Assembly: GCA_019843655.1 (NCBI GenBank)
Contig: JACDQD010000008.1
Location: 14,604,442 to 14,668,441, forward strand
DNA length: 64,000 bases
DNA from: Lethocerus indicus
Lineage: Eukaryota > Arthropoda > Insecta > Hemiptera > Belostomatidae
Direction of reading: 5' to 3'
Part shown: positions 26,200-38,895 of the stretch, piece by piece
Layout of the letters: the number at the start of each line of letters is the position of its first letter
Position numbering within the stretch: the stretch's first letter is position 1
Made by a program: the position numbers and the translations under genes
Notes under the pieces: generated by a model
Database searches by the model: none
Seen by the model: only the letters and a program-made list of their open reading frames with translations
What the model was told of the DNA's origin: nothing

Positions 26200-27685
26200 G
26201 AACCCGTCCCGCCTTCCCCAGGGACCCAATCAGAAACCGAAATCCTCCCCTTAAAGCCGGTTCATATTTTTATTTATAGCTCCCGAGGAGGCCTGAGTAA
26301 GTTCAATACGAAATCTCATCGAGTCATTCGGTACGAATACTCATTCGCGGTGAAAATACATTCCGCTTGACAACAAAAAGAATTCAATTCGTTACACCGT
26401 GAAAATATTAAACGGCTTCGAGTATCGTCCCGACAGGGTTCGCACGATGAAGAAATCGCCCGCGGGTAACACTTCCCCGACTTCTTATTCCAGACGGAGA
26501 AGATCTCTGGGCCGGCGAAGTTTAAGCCCAGAAGGCGAAGATTAAGCCAACTGAAGTGGGAAAGGAATTCGACGACAGGATACGCAGAAAAACGGGAATG
26601 AAATTTGGGAAACTGATTCCATCGCTCGGTCTACTCTAGGTATGTTGAAGTCTTGTTGAAAAGTACGATCGGATAACACCCTGTTAACCCTCTATGGGCC
26701 GAATTTTTATTTAAAATCCAAAAAAAATTGGGGAAACGACAAATCAGCAATTATAAACCTATATATTCGAATGAAAAAAATTGATATCGATATTGGTTGT
26801 CTTGACAGAGTTATAGGATTAAGATTTATGAGCCATTTCACGAAAAAAGCTATAATTATTTGGTAAAATCTCGATTAATTGAAATGTGAACTGAACCTTA
26901 CACTGGCCCATAGAGGATTAATAAGGCTCGACAAAAGAAACTCGGTAACTAACAACACCCGATAATCCAAAAAATACCAAACAAAATCCCTATATATACA
27001 GATATAAGTTAAGAAATGTTTCCAGAAACGGTTTAATCATTCAATGTGATAAGGATAATTCAATCACGACCTACACACTGACTGTCTTTATGATGGTGTT
27101 TAAGAAAAATACTCGGATGTTTCAACTATCGACGTGTAATTGAATTCGAGAGAAAAATGCGATTACTTTCATTAGATACTCCAGATAATTTTCTCTTCCA
27201 GAGCTTTGCCAGAACCAGAGTACGCGAAAATATTATTCCCCGTACCACCGGGAGCATCGATGAAAATAATAGTACCTTTTCTCAAATATACACACGGTTT
27301 AGAATTATATAACATATGCCTCTCCTTGATCATTCGCAAGAAACGGCCCATTCAGTTATACACACGCTGTATGTTCGGCAGTATCTTGGAGTATCTTTTC
27401 GTTGAATGCACAAATAGGTGTTATAAAACGGCGTCTTATAAACCCAAACATTCATCTTTATATAGAAATTGGTAATGAGGGTTATAGTATGAAACAATTC
27501 GAGGAGAGGGTAGCAATGCTCGGAAATTGTTGATACAGGTGCTGGTAAAATATAATAATAAATTATGTTTTAATTCAAAAATAATTTCTACTCGCTTATA
27601 AAAATGCGTAATTAATGAATAAAAATATTTACTGAAATCGGTATGCATTTTAAACGTTGCCACTATTTCGGGCTTTTAATTCCAA
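26200..27685. other. Intergenic sequence upstream of the agatoxin-like gene
   Basis: It contains the TTAA-flanked MITE at 26.7-26.9 kb and otherwise no supported gene. A + strand frame at 27206-27475 has no codon bias or motif. Confidence 0.5.
26688..26917. mobile_element. piggyBac-type MITE, 230 bp, with TTAA target duplication
   Basis: TTAA at 26684-26687 is followed by CCCTCTATGGGCC. The right end reads GGCCCATAGAGGA followed by TTAA at 26918-26921. The 13-bp ends match with one difference. TTAA targets and CCY termini are the hallmark of the piggyBac superfamily. The AT-rich interior has no coding capacity. Confidence 0.7.
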
Positions 27686-28075
27686 AAATAATCGCTAATT
27701 GGCGCACCATTAAGAGAGCCGGTAGTGATTGTTTTAGTTCCGCGAAATTCCGCGAGAGAGCAGCACTGAACAGTCAATGCTGATACGGGCACTGGTAGTT
27801 CAAAAAATCGCCGCTAGATGGCGGACCATTACGAGAGTCGGTAATGACTGTTTTAGTTCGGGAAATATCCACCAGGGGGCAGCACTGGACGGAGATTATC
27901 GACGCGACCATTGGTAGTTCTAAAAATCGCCACCAGATGGCAGAACTGGACGGAGATTATCGACGCGACCATTGGTAGTTCCAAAAATCGCCACCAGATG
28001 GCAGAACTGGACGGAGAATGTCGACGCGACCGTTGGTGGTTCTAAAAATCGCCACCAGATGGCTGCACCTGACGG
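27686..28075. repeat. Phased ~60-bp tandem array carrying seven CTCF-like cores
   Basis: Cores begin at about 27693, 27751, 27812, 27870, 27931, 27992 and 28053, spaced 58, 61, 58, 61, 61 and 61 bp. The last four read CCACCAGGGGGCAGCACTGG, CCACCAGATGGCAGAACTGG (twice) and CCACCAGATGGCTGCACC, close to the CTCF consensus. The earlier three are more diverged. Units share the spacer GGAGATTATCGACGCGACC and TTGGTAGTTC. A further degenerate piece may lie at 27500-27545. Confidence 0.85.
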
Positions 28076-28299
28076 GAACTTTCCAAATTCAAACCGAGAG
28101 ACCTCCTTGCATCTCATGTTCTCCTGATACAAATCCTGATACTTTTCCCGACCCAAAAAGGTTAAATTTTAAAATATCAATCTATTCACCGATTTTTCGT
28201 CAATTTATGAATAATTGGATCTTTTAAAGCTTGTAACATTTAAATTAAAAAGGAAATAAATACTAGAAAATAAAAAACAATTTAATTAAATATTATCTT

Positions 28300-30252
28300 T
28301 ATTATTAGTTCTAGAAACCGCCCCCCCCGGGAACTTTTTTATAAGTCCAACCATTTAAATTCTTTTTAAGTAATATTAAATGTACCATTTCAATGTCCAT
28401 TATTTATGTACCATCTTCTTTGTTATATTCACCTCCCCATGAGAGTTTCTTGGTTCATCATAACAATCTTAATATTTGTTTTGGATGTAAGTTTGTTCTT
28501 TTCTTTTTAAGTAAACTATATGAAGAAGAGGCATTTCAGCTATAATATATTTTTTTTTCTTTTTTCAATATATATATACATTCTATTTACTGGCTTTAAT
28601 AGTTTGTATATAACACAAGGAGATTATTGATTTTAATAATGAAATTGGAAATTGATAAAGCCTTGATGGGCAGTTGATTAATTTATTTTTTCTTTGATTA
28701 TTGATAACAATTCAATTTTCCACAAAAGGCTCTTATGTTTATATTTTCAATGCTTAATGAGGAATGTATTCAAATAGGGTCAAATATTTGCCGCTACATA
28801 GGATCAGACTGTTTCATATGTGACTCTATCTTACATCAACTCTTGAAACTAATTCAAGGACGCATGAAAGTATTTATTCCCAAAAATATTAATAACATTT
28901 ATATGTATACTGTCAATACAAAATATGTATACAGTACTGTATTTTATGTATAATTGTCAATAGAATTTATTTCTACTTCATGTCCTTCTAAATATATAAA
29001 ACTAGATTAGTTGCAAATAATATATAAAATCACCCCTCTATTCAGAATATTGAATGCTTTTAAAATTGTTAACAGTTTGTGTAAGACTATACAAACTCTA
29101 CATTAATCTTAAATAACAGAAATATTATAACTGCAAATAAATATCTGTTATAGCTCCACAATTTTTCATCTCTGTTTAGTAACAATTGGTTATGGTTATT
29201 AAAAATCTTTTAATGTTACATTTTTTACTTGTCTTACTTGTAAAACCTCTTCTCATTCTATCAATAATGTGAGTTGGAAAAAAATCATTGTAATGTTTAA
29301 TTTTAATTGAACACGAAAATGTTATTTTCTCTAGGTATTAACCAGGGAATTCATTCTAAGTGCATTTCACTCAATTTAACATGCCTAATCTTTTATAAGC
29401 TAATGAAATGTTCCAGGATAATGAATATTGTTATCCATCTCTGTTCATAGCCTGGGAAGGGAGAAAGGTTTGTATTTAAACACACAATGTTAGTATGAAA
29501 CAATGGTCCTTTTTATTATAGTTCCATATATAGCATAAAACAATAGATATTAGATTACATAAAATCAGTAGTATCAATGACAGATATAAACTTGACAGCA
29601 TTTTACACCATTACACAACCAACAGTGCAAAGTGTAAACATCACAAGAATTAATGAATGTTATATAATCTGCAGAACTATTTAAATACTCCGTAACAGAA
29701 GTACATACACTTCAATGAGCATCTGACATGGCATACAAAATCAATTCTAATGTCAACTCAAGAATGACATATGTACAAATGATCCAGTAATATGTATAAC
29801 TTGCAATAAACCAAATTAATATCTGTCCTCCATACAACTGAGCCATAAATAAGACGTTGGTATCTTAATTAGGTACTTGGGAATATATACAGTATACAAA
29901 CATGAATTACAATAACACGAATATGCACATCGCTATTGTGTATTAACTGCTAGTTTCTTACACACAAATAGATAACCTCAATGTACAAAATCAATATTGA
30001 CGTTATGCAGCAATATAGACAACAAGTCTATACATGTTTCACTCAAAATTTACAATCACTATTTTTACCACATAACGACCTCAAATATCTCCGCAAAGAA
30101 CAGTATGCACTCAAAAATGACCTCTAACGGTCATATATGAGCTGTTTCTTTGCGACTAGATATACTAGACTAATTTGATAAATAAAATAATGTACAATTA
30201 ATGATCGCACAGATAATTAATCCACAATAACTGAAGTAAAAAATAATATACT

Positions 30253-30295
<43 letters not shown>

Positions 30296-32818
30296 GAATA
30301 TATGGAAACTGTGTAACGATACGTGTTTATATTTACAATAACTTATTCTTATAACGAATCATCTAAGCAATGTGCTGACTATGTTATTGCGCCATTACAA
30401 CCTAACACTTATGTATTATTAAGTAGTTTAATTAAAAGTGTAGGTTTTATATACTCTTATAATCGTTCTTAGACATGATGGGAGTGATTCATAAACATTT
30501 AAATAGCACGTAATGGCAGTAGGAATCTACAGTATTCTGTACCACCTAAACACAGATTTTTGTCACACTCTATAAGTCTAGTTGTTAATTCAAGCTACAA
30601 CAAATAAATAATAGACTTTTATGTCATTTGCCATCACAGAACTATTTATAAAAGTAAATATGATGCATGTATTCACAATTTTAAACAACCTAACAAGGTA
30701 CAATTACTTAAGTGACACAATGTCCTACAATCTTCATATACACAACGTTGTATGCACAATAAGCATACATCAAAAGAAACAAAAAGAATCCAATTACAAA
30801 TTATATACTCTTCATACATTCTATCAAATTCACACAAGTAAATTGTATAAATTTATAAAATAGTGAAAAAAAAATCATAAATAAGAAACACACTTATAAA
30901 ACTTCATAGAATTACATCATACAAAATTAGGCAATTTATAAATAACAAAACATGCATTATACTGAAATAAAATAGGAAGAAAAATGTATAAATACAATAT
31001 TGTACAAATATATGAGCATTCAAACAATTGTGTCGTGTCAGTAGCAAACATTATCTCAATGTTTAAATAAACACAAGTTATTATATTAAATAAGATTCAA
31101 TTCTTTGTCTGCACACTTTACTGAGACACTATGTATTATTATTGTATAATGAAAGCGCTTACAAAATAAATATACCCGAAATATACAGTTAATGTTTTTC
31201 ATGTTTGACTATAAGAAATTAAACAGCTGTAATAAAAAGACTATGTGAGATTTAATATAATTCTTTTCTCGTCATTTTTACAGCGCAATTTTGCTGTGCC
31301 GATATGCGCTATATTAGAATTAGTTGATAACATAAATTAATAACAGAAATTAATTGTGGCACATAGATAAGGTGCAGATTTAAAAAGTGCAGTTGTTAAG
31401 CTGCTCAGAAAATTAAAAAAAATGTATTTTTAATGTTTTCTCCCTCTATGGCCGTATTGTTTAAAGATGAGTAAGAGGCAGTCTCTACTGGTGATTTGTT
31501 TGGTCATATCAGTACAGATATTATAGACAGTTAGATATTATATAATTGTACATTCTAAAAGATAAAAATGTGACAATGTATTTTGTCAAATTCTAGTCAC
31601 AAATTATGGAGCACATTGTGGAACAATGGAAGCATCATACAAAACAGAAAGTAAATTAAAAATCACTACCGGTAACAAGAACACTCCAACTTTTAGATAA
31701 ATATAATATTCGGACAGTAAATATTTTGTTTTCCACTATTTTTTCACTCAATCAACCCTAACTGAATCGACACACTGAACCCAAAAACAGTGAAAATTGA
31801 ATGTAAAATATTTATTTGCCCAGATCTTTTCCACAACTTTAATATAGTACATACAAATAGTTTCACAATTTCATAATCTTCAATTAAATCACTGAGAAAA
31901 TTGTTTCATTAATTCAAGGACCAATAAAAACATTTTATGAATCATAATTATCATCTTAATAATGCACTGGGATTGAACTTGTTGCAATCAATAATAATAA
32001 TAAAAAGACAAGACTCATTTGATCATACTATGTCACATGAAAATAACCATTTAAATAGGTCAAGTATCCCTCTTATAAAGTACGGAAAATTTGAATAACA
32101 GCCGCCAAAAGAAATATCGTATAGGACAAATCAAGTTTACATAAAAGAATAGCCAGCAAAAAAACAAAGAAAAGATCAAAAAATAAATTTCAAACAAGAA
32201 ATTATTTCTATTCTCAAATTTAAACTAAAATATCATAAAATCTGTAATAATGAAATCAATTAAAAAGTAAGAATTACTATTATAAACAAAACTATCTAAT
32301 TTAAAAGATTATCACATTAAAAATCATATTTGTCAAGCTTCAAAAAATAAATTTAGGACACAAATTCTTCAAGTGGAATTTTTTTGATCTATGCACAATC
32401 AATATAAAAAATATTATAGTTTTCCTTTCCATCATTAATTGTTTGCTTTTATTAATAATGTTTAATTTAAAAATATCTGTTATTTCCCATTCCAAAATTT
32501 ACAATGTGAAATTTTCATTATGAATTGAAAAACAGTACATATGAAAATTTATAAAAATTATCATCATCCCTCTAACAATGTACTAAAAGTAATTTGACTC
32601 AAAAATTTAAGAAGCTTTATAATAACTATGATAGATCAATTTAGGGTTGTCACATAATTTGTGAATATTAGAAAACAAAATTTCAGAAAAAATAAATTTC
32701 TGCAATCTAGGAAACTACAATAAAATTTAAATTACTCTCACTATAAAAAGTCTAGTTTAATGATAAATTAAGGTTAATGAGTTTGTAGGCAGTAATGTGT
32801 GTAGTATCGGTGATTTAC
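28300..32818 (-). other. Probable long 3' UTR of Cka
   Basis: This 4.5-kb stretch after the Cka stop has no credible coding exon. It is AT-rich and nearly devoid of CpG, like the Cka introns, up to a sharp change at about 28.3 kb. Reading toward lower coordinates, many AATAAA-like signals occur on the - strand. Pumilio-type UGUAUAUA elements occur at 28573-28580 and 29884-29891 (- strand). A (TA)n run lies at 30258-30291. Assignment to Cka rests on base composition and orientation only. Confidence 0.45.
30258..30291. repeat. (TA)n microsatellite
   Basis: About 17 TA units within the probable Cka 3' UTR. Confidence 0.9.
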
Positions 32819-35800
32819 CTAGATAAATACTTTGGCCAATCCATCTGCACCAGCACTAGCTATAAAAGGTTTAGTTGGGTGAAATGCCACATCCAGAATA
32901 GACTCATCAAATTTCTTCCTGTGCGAAGTAATCTCCTGCACACATGTCTTGTTGTCCATATTCCACAGCCTGATACTACAATCATGACCTATTAAATTTT
33001 AAGAAAACAAGATTACATTCCCTTTACTGCCTAAAATTAAATTTATATTACACTAATAATTATCTGTATAAATAACAAATCCAAATGTCATATAATAATA
33101 GCATAGCAAATGGTACATACAGCAATTTAATCAATAAAAGTTTCACAATAAATAATTAGACAATAGTGAAGAAAATTATCTTTTCATACAATGAAAGTTA
33201 TTCATATAATGAAATTAAAACCATCAAACAATACCAAATGGTTTTCATGATTCATTGCTACTGTACATAAAAAAATTATTTTACAATAAAAAGAAACAGA
33301 AATAGCAATTTATGAAAAGTCAACATACTTCCAGAGAGCAAATAGAGACCATTTGGATCAATTGCAAGACTTGTAACAGCATCCAGATGTGCAACCATTG
33401 AATGCACCATTTTCCCTGTATTGTTGTCAAAAAATCTTATATGTCTATCTTCGTGAGCTGTCACAGTTAATGGAAGTAATGGATGACAAACAATTCTATA
33501 TATATGCCGCCCAACCTCATTTCCTATAATATCCTGAAAGAAAAATTTGATTTCCTATAAATATAAGTATGACGACAGTGAATGTGAAGCTGGAGTCATA
33601 AAAATGAATGTTATCTTTACAGAGAAACAAATCTTTAATTAGGAAAATGTGTTGTTAAAAAGTCTTGACAGACATTAGAAACAGTATGTATCTACAGTAG
33701 TAACAGTATCTAATTGAAAGAGGTATCTTTTTCTAAAGAGGATTTAGAGATCAGTTCTGTTCACATTCTGTACGATTTTCACATTTACTAATAGATAATA
33801 ATAAGAACTGGTTCCTCATAATGAAGAGCACAAACAACTACACTGTCATTAATCAAGAGAATAATGAATAAAGATCTGTTGACATCGAATGATTGAACAG
33901 ATCAGATCCCCAAAATTCAGATTTCAGAATTCAAGACCCTCAATGGCTACTGTTGTTTATAACCTATAGAAATTCACTACACTGAAATCCAACTGTACCT
34001 GCGATGATTCCAGCCTTGTTAGTTGTGTGCCTGTTTCCAAATCAAATACAACACAGTGGCCAGACGTATAAGCGGCGACCATTTTATCAGCCTCATCACG
34101 GACAAAGTCAACAGACGTAGGAACTCCATCTGCAAAGACACATTAAAACAAAACTGGTGGTATCAATAAGCAGCTGAATTTTTTACCATCAATTTGAAGC
34201 TGCACAGAGTTATGTATTAAGCTCTGAGCCAATTTATAACCAAAACATTAAATGTATAATATTTGAACCAATCTGAAAAGAGTAAACATTTTAGAAAAAA
34301 TAGATCTTATAAAAATAAAAACAAAACAGCCAAAAAACATACACAGAATGGTATCAAAATTCTATGTTTTAATCACTGTGCTCTACATGGTGGCTTCCAT
34401 GCAAAAAAAGAGGCATCCTGACAATATTATACCTTGTTCAGATGTGTATGTATTTCTAAGAGGAGTTTTATTTTGAGGTGACCAAAGTTTGACAGTGCCA
34501 TCGGCGGAACAAGAAAGCAACTGCTGTCGCTGAGGATGAACTCCTAATCTCCAAACAGCATCAGTATGTCCAATCAGACTGTTTAAGAGTACACTGCTTT
34601 CTGTAACAACAGTACAATATATATCACTTATGTGGTATCAGTATTCCAAATATTGGATAACTTGATAGATTACAGTAATTGAAAGTTAACTAAAACTACA
34701 TATTGTTGATACTACACAATAATATATTTTACAATGATCCTTATGGACTCAATACTCATTAAATTTGTATGTCATTAGCAATAAAAATTGTCCTTCAGTT
34801 AAAATATGTTGCATTCACAGTTATGAATGATGACTATATTTCCATTACCATATTATTATTATTATCCAAATATAAAATAAGTTACAGAGAAACTTATGTG
34901 AATCCTATATTAACTGGTAACTTTCCCACATACCAAATGAATCATATGGGTCAATGTTTGTTGATGGAAGGCCCCAACAGTTAATAATTCCATCAGTAGC
35001 TGCACTGTAACACTGTTCACCACTAGCTGACATACACAAACAAAGTACTGGCCCTTTATGTCCCTCGAAATGTGTACAGAGGTTCGACGTCTAATGATGC
35101 TGACCTAAAAAATAATTTCAATGGGTTTATATAAATTTATATGTGAAATACTATTATTGTGCTTTTTTACTTAAAAAAATAATCATTAAAAAATTATTTG
35201 AATATCAATACTATTTTGACTGGTTCTTGAAACCTAAAGACATCTAAATTTTTAAAACATAAACCAAAGATTTATATACAACTACAACAAATAAAAGAAA
35301 CAAACAAGAAAAAATCAATGAAACAAAGAAAATGATTGAAATCAGAAGCTTAATTGATAACAATTAGAATATAGAAACTTTAAAAAAAGTAAAATTACAC
35401 ATAAACATCACAATTAAATATTTACATAATTTATTTTCATAATTATTTCAAAATTGAAGATATTCGTTGAAAAGAAAGTCTTTTGGAAAGACATAGTCTG
35501 ACAAGATTATAACAAAATTACTATTTTATTTTATTTGTTTAATAATGCTTATTCAGTTAACATAAGAAAATTACTTCTTAGCTGGAACAGTTTTTTGAAG
35601 GTTCCACAGCTTTAATGTATGGTCTTCACTAGCTGTAATGAGTACAGGTTCTTGGGGATGAAAAGCTAATGCCCTTACACCATCAAAATGTGACCGTAAT
35701 GTATATTTGGCAATCCATGCTTTTCTAAATGATTCTTTAGAAGATGGTAACTGGAAAATAATAATATTAGATTATTAAAACAAAATTAAACCTGCAGTTA

Positions 35801-38800
35801 CAATAAAAACCAATATACATCTCAATTCTGATATAACATTCTCCGTAACATCATATGATCAGTTTTTTCTGATATATTAACAAATATAAGTATCCAAGAA
35901 GATTTAGAGCATATAACAGAAACAAAATGTACATCATATGCTGCCTCTGCTTCATTGTTTACAGTGAGTTGAGCCAATTCTCCTAGTCCTAGAGATGAGT
36001 CTATAGCTTCTCCTTCCCTTTTATTAATTGGTTCAGTTCCCGGTGGATAAACACCACTAACCGATATGGCTCCTAAAACATTTATAATTTACACTATATA
36101 ATTGGCTGGTTCAACTAAATAACCAACAAATTATACAATTTACCTATATTCAAATGTCATATTATTAGGTGAAATAAAAATATTCGGAAGATTCAATACA
36201 ATAATAATTCCAAATCAACTGTACACAATTGAATTCAGAATTCACAAAACAATTATAGAATAGATATTGAGTTAATGAAGATATCAATTCAGTTATCATT
36301 ATCCTGGCCATTATAGTATTATTCTAATGAATATTATTAATGAGATTAGTTACCCCAGTCTTTAGAATCATTCTGACTTATCGGACCACCACCTTCATTC
36401 TGTGTGAGAAGGTTCAATTCATTTAAAACTTCCTCAGCTTCAGCATCGACATCATCCGTTTCATGTAGCAGCATAGACTATCAACAGATAATGATACAGT
36501 AAACCATCGGGCAAATTAGATCAAATCAATACAACATTAGAGACAACTTTTCTTGAAATTAAGAAAACTAAGGTAATCTGAGGTTATGTAATTAGTTCTT
36601 CTTATAAACAAGAGAAAACAGATATCACAAAAAGGAGAAAGGAGCTTCTGCAATCTTAAAAATAAGGGGTAAAAAAGTAATAGCGACTTTATTATACCGA
36701 ATGCGCAAATAACATACTTCTGTTTTCCTTTTAACAGTACGAATGGACTCATCATGAATGTCTTGCGGGTCATCAATTTCTTCATTCATATCATCATCAT
36801 CGTCCATGTCGACATCCGAAGGGCCGAGGAACTGGAAATTGGCCATGACGGCAGCTTCAGTCTCTAGCATCATAGATTTGGTCAGATTAGATGGTTGGGT
36901 TTTTTTCGCCGGTGTCCTCCTCCCTTGGGTCTCACTCGCCCGCTTGTTCGATGCCTCATTGCCGTTGACACCGCCTTCTTCGTTGTTGTTCAGACCCAGT
37001 AAAGAACGCACCTTGTTCGATCTCACATCAATTATTGTATCGGTGTACCCGATTTCTTGAAGATACCTGCGGCAAAAAATAAATGTATTTCGGAAGATGG
37101 AAATTTGAATTGTTATAATATACTCTAAGCGAAAGAAGGGCAATCAGATCAGTAGGATAAGGAGTAATATTTTGACATTAACATATTCACTGCACTTTCA
37201 GTTGGAAATTGAACCTTTTCTCAAACAAAGATGTTCTCAAGTGACAGGTTGTTAATATAAAAGGAATATTATTAATTAACACGGGTTGGTAATTTCGATA
37301 ACTTACTGTCTGAGCATCTGACGACCTTGTTTCCATGTTATATTACTGACTGAGGAGAAAGGAGCTTCTGCATCTGAACTAACTTCAGGACCCGGTTCTT
37401 CGAAAACGGGTGGTTTCATGTCATCCTGGTTCAGTTCTGTGCCATATTTCAGTTTGTGAAACTTTGCCCTAAAACAATGGTCTTTAAAACACTTGAAGCA
37501 TTTCTAAATTATCTCTAACTGATTGATTGATGAGAGGTAATAACCTCTTAAACATTTCTGAAAGAATCGGAGCACTATGAAGATTAAATACATTGAACCT
37601 AGATGAATAGTTTACCTTTCCTGTTTTAGTGCATACTCCAACATTTTAATTCTCCGAACTAAGTCATTCTTCAAGTTTTCTTGACCCTTTCTTTCCCCTT
37701 GAAGGAATGCTATTTTGGCCTGAAAAATTTACATCAAACTAACTTACAAAAACATTACAGAGTAAAGTGTAATAATATTTCTCAAATTAAAGTAGTATGA
37801 AAGTGTAATTAAAATAGAATGAACTATAACATAAAACATAAAGAATTAAATCAATTTTAATTAAATCTAAATATTTCTGCTGCAGCTATTCTATAACTTA
37901 ATAAATTTTAAGGTTGTACAATACTTTTCAAAAGTGTTATACAAAACTATACAAGAATACACTCATTTAAAAGGTAAAAACATGACTTTAATATTATAGG
38001 TAATATTACAAATATTTGAAGAAATATTTAAAAATATACATATACAGGCTAAGAATATTAAACTATTCATAAAAGTTTCTTTATGTTTTAGAAGATATTT
38101 TATAAAGATAAATAGATCTAAATTTAGCCCTATACCAATAATTTTATCATTACCACCCTATCATGGCTGGCATAAGGCTTCTCAGTAATGAAACTGGGAC
38201 TCTGAAATTTCATTTTTATTGTTACCAGTATAAGCAGGTTGAAAAGATAATGATGTAAACAATGATAGTTTAAAAATTGGACTTTCAATCAATCTTTTAA
38301 AAAAGAAAGAGAGGGAGAACTTGTTAATTGCACGTACATTCACTATCAGGCTACATAAGGCACAAAAAATGTCACCTCACTAATGCACGGACACAGATAA
38401 CAGGGTCTAACACGTCAAGAATCCTTACAGCAATAATACTTAAATCATATTTTCCCTGATATAACATTTATATCATAAATTTCATCAATAATCCAAATTA
38501 ATGCACAGATTGTAAATGACAACTAGTAAACATTTTGGATAACAAAAAATCTGTCTCCCTTCTGTTATCAGCATAAACTGTGATTTTAGAAACAACAAGA
38601 TCAATAGTATCAGTACAAAACATGCTTATTTACTCCTATGCAATTAAAATGTTTAAAGAAGATATACTACATTTCATTTTTTTCAATTAAAAGAAAACAA
38701 CCTAAGTGCTTCATTTCTAATAACTACCTTTAGTAAATCATTACTGTGAGCAAATAAGTTTAAAACAAGTCAATACCTGTTAAATTTAAAGAGGAATATA

Positions 38801-38824
38801 TAATATACACAAGAACCAACTACA

Positions 38825-38895
<71 letters not shown>

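Noticed and set aside
25951..26370. 139-codon + strand frame overlapping the agatoxin-like exon 1 and promoter
   Set aside because: It is the antisense shadow of the signal-peptide exon and TATA region.
27926..28022. TGGACGGAGA sequences resembling the start of miR-184
   Set aside because: The match stops after ten bases, recurs with the 61-bp repeat and has no hairpin precursor.
27920..28156. - strand frame with repeated NGRVDNLRPVLPSGGDF peptide
   Set aside because: The peptide repetition only reflects the 61-bp DNA repeat, which is out of frame-multiple and interrupted; not a protein.
36758..37060. 100-codon + strand frame, serine-rich
   Set aside because: Antisense of the acidic exon 4 of Cka; serine runs come from GAT/GAC complement.
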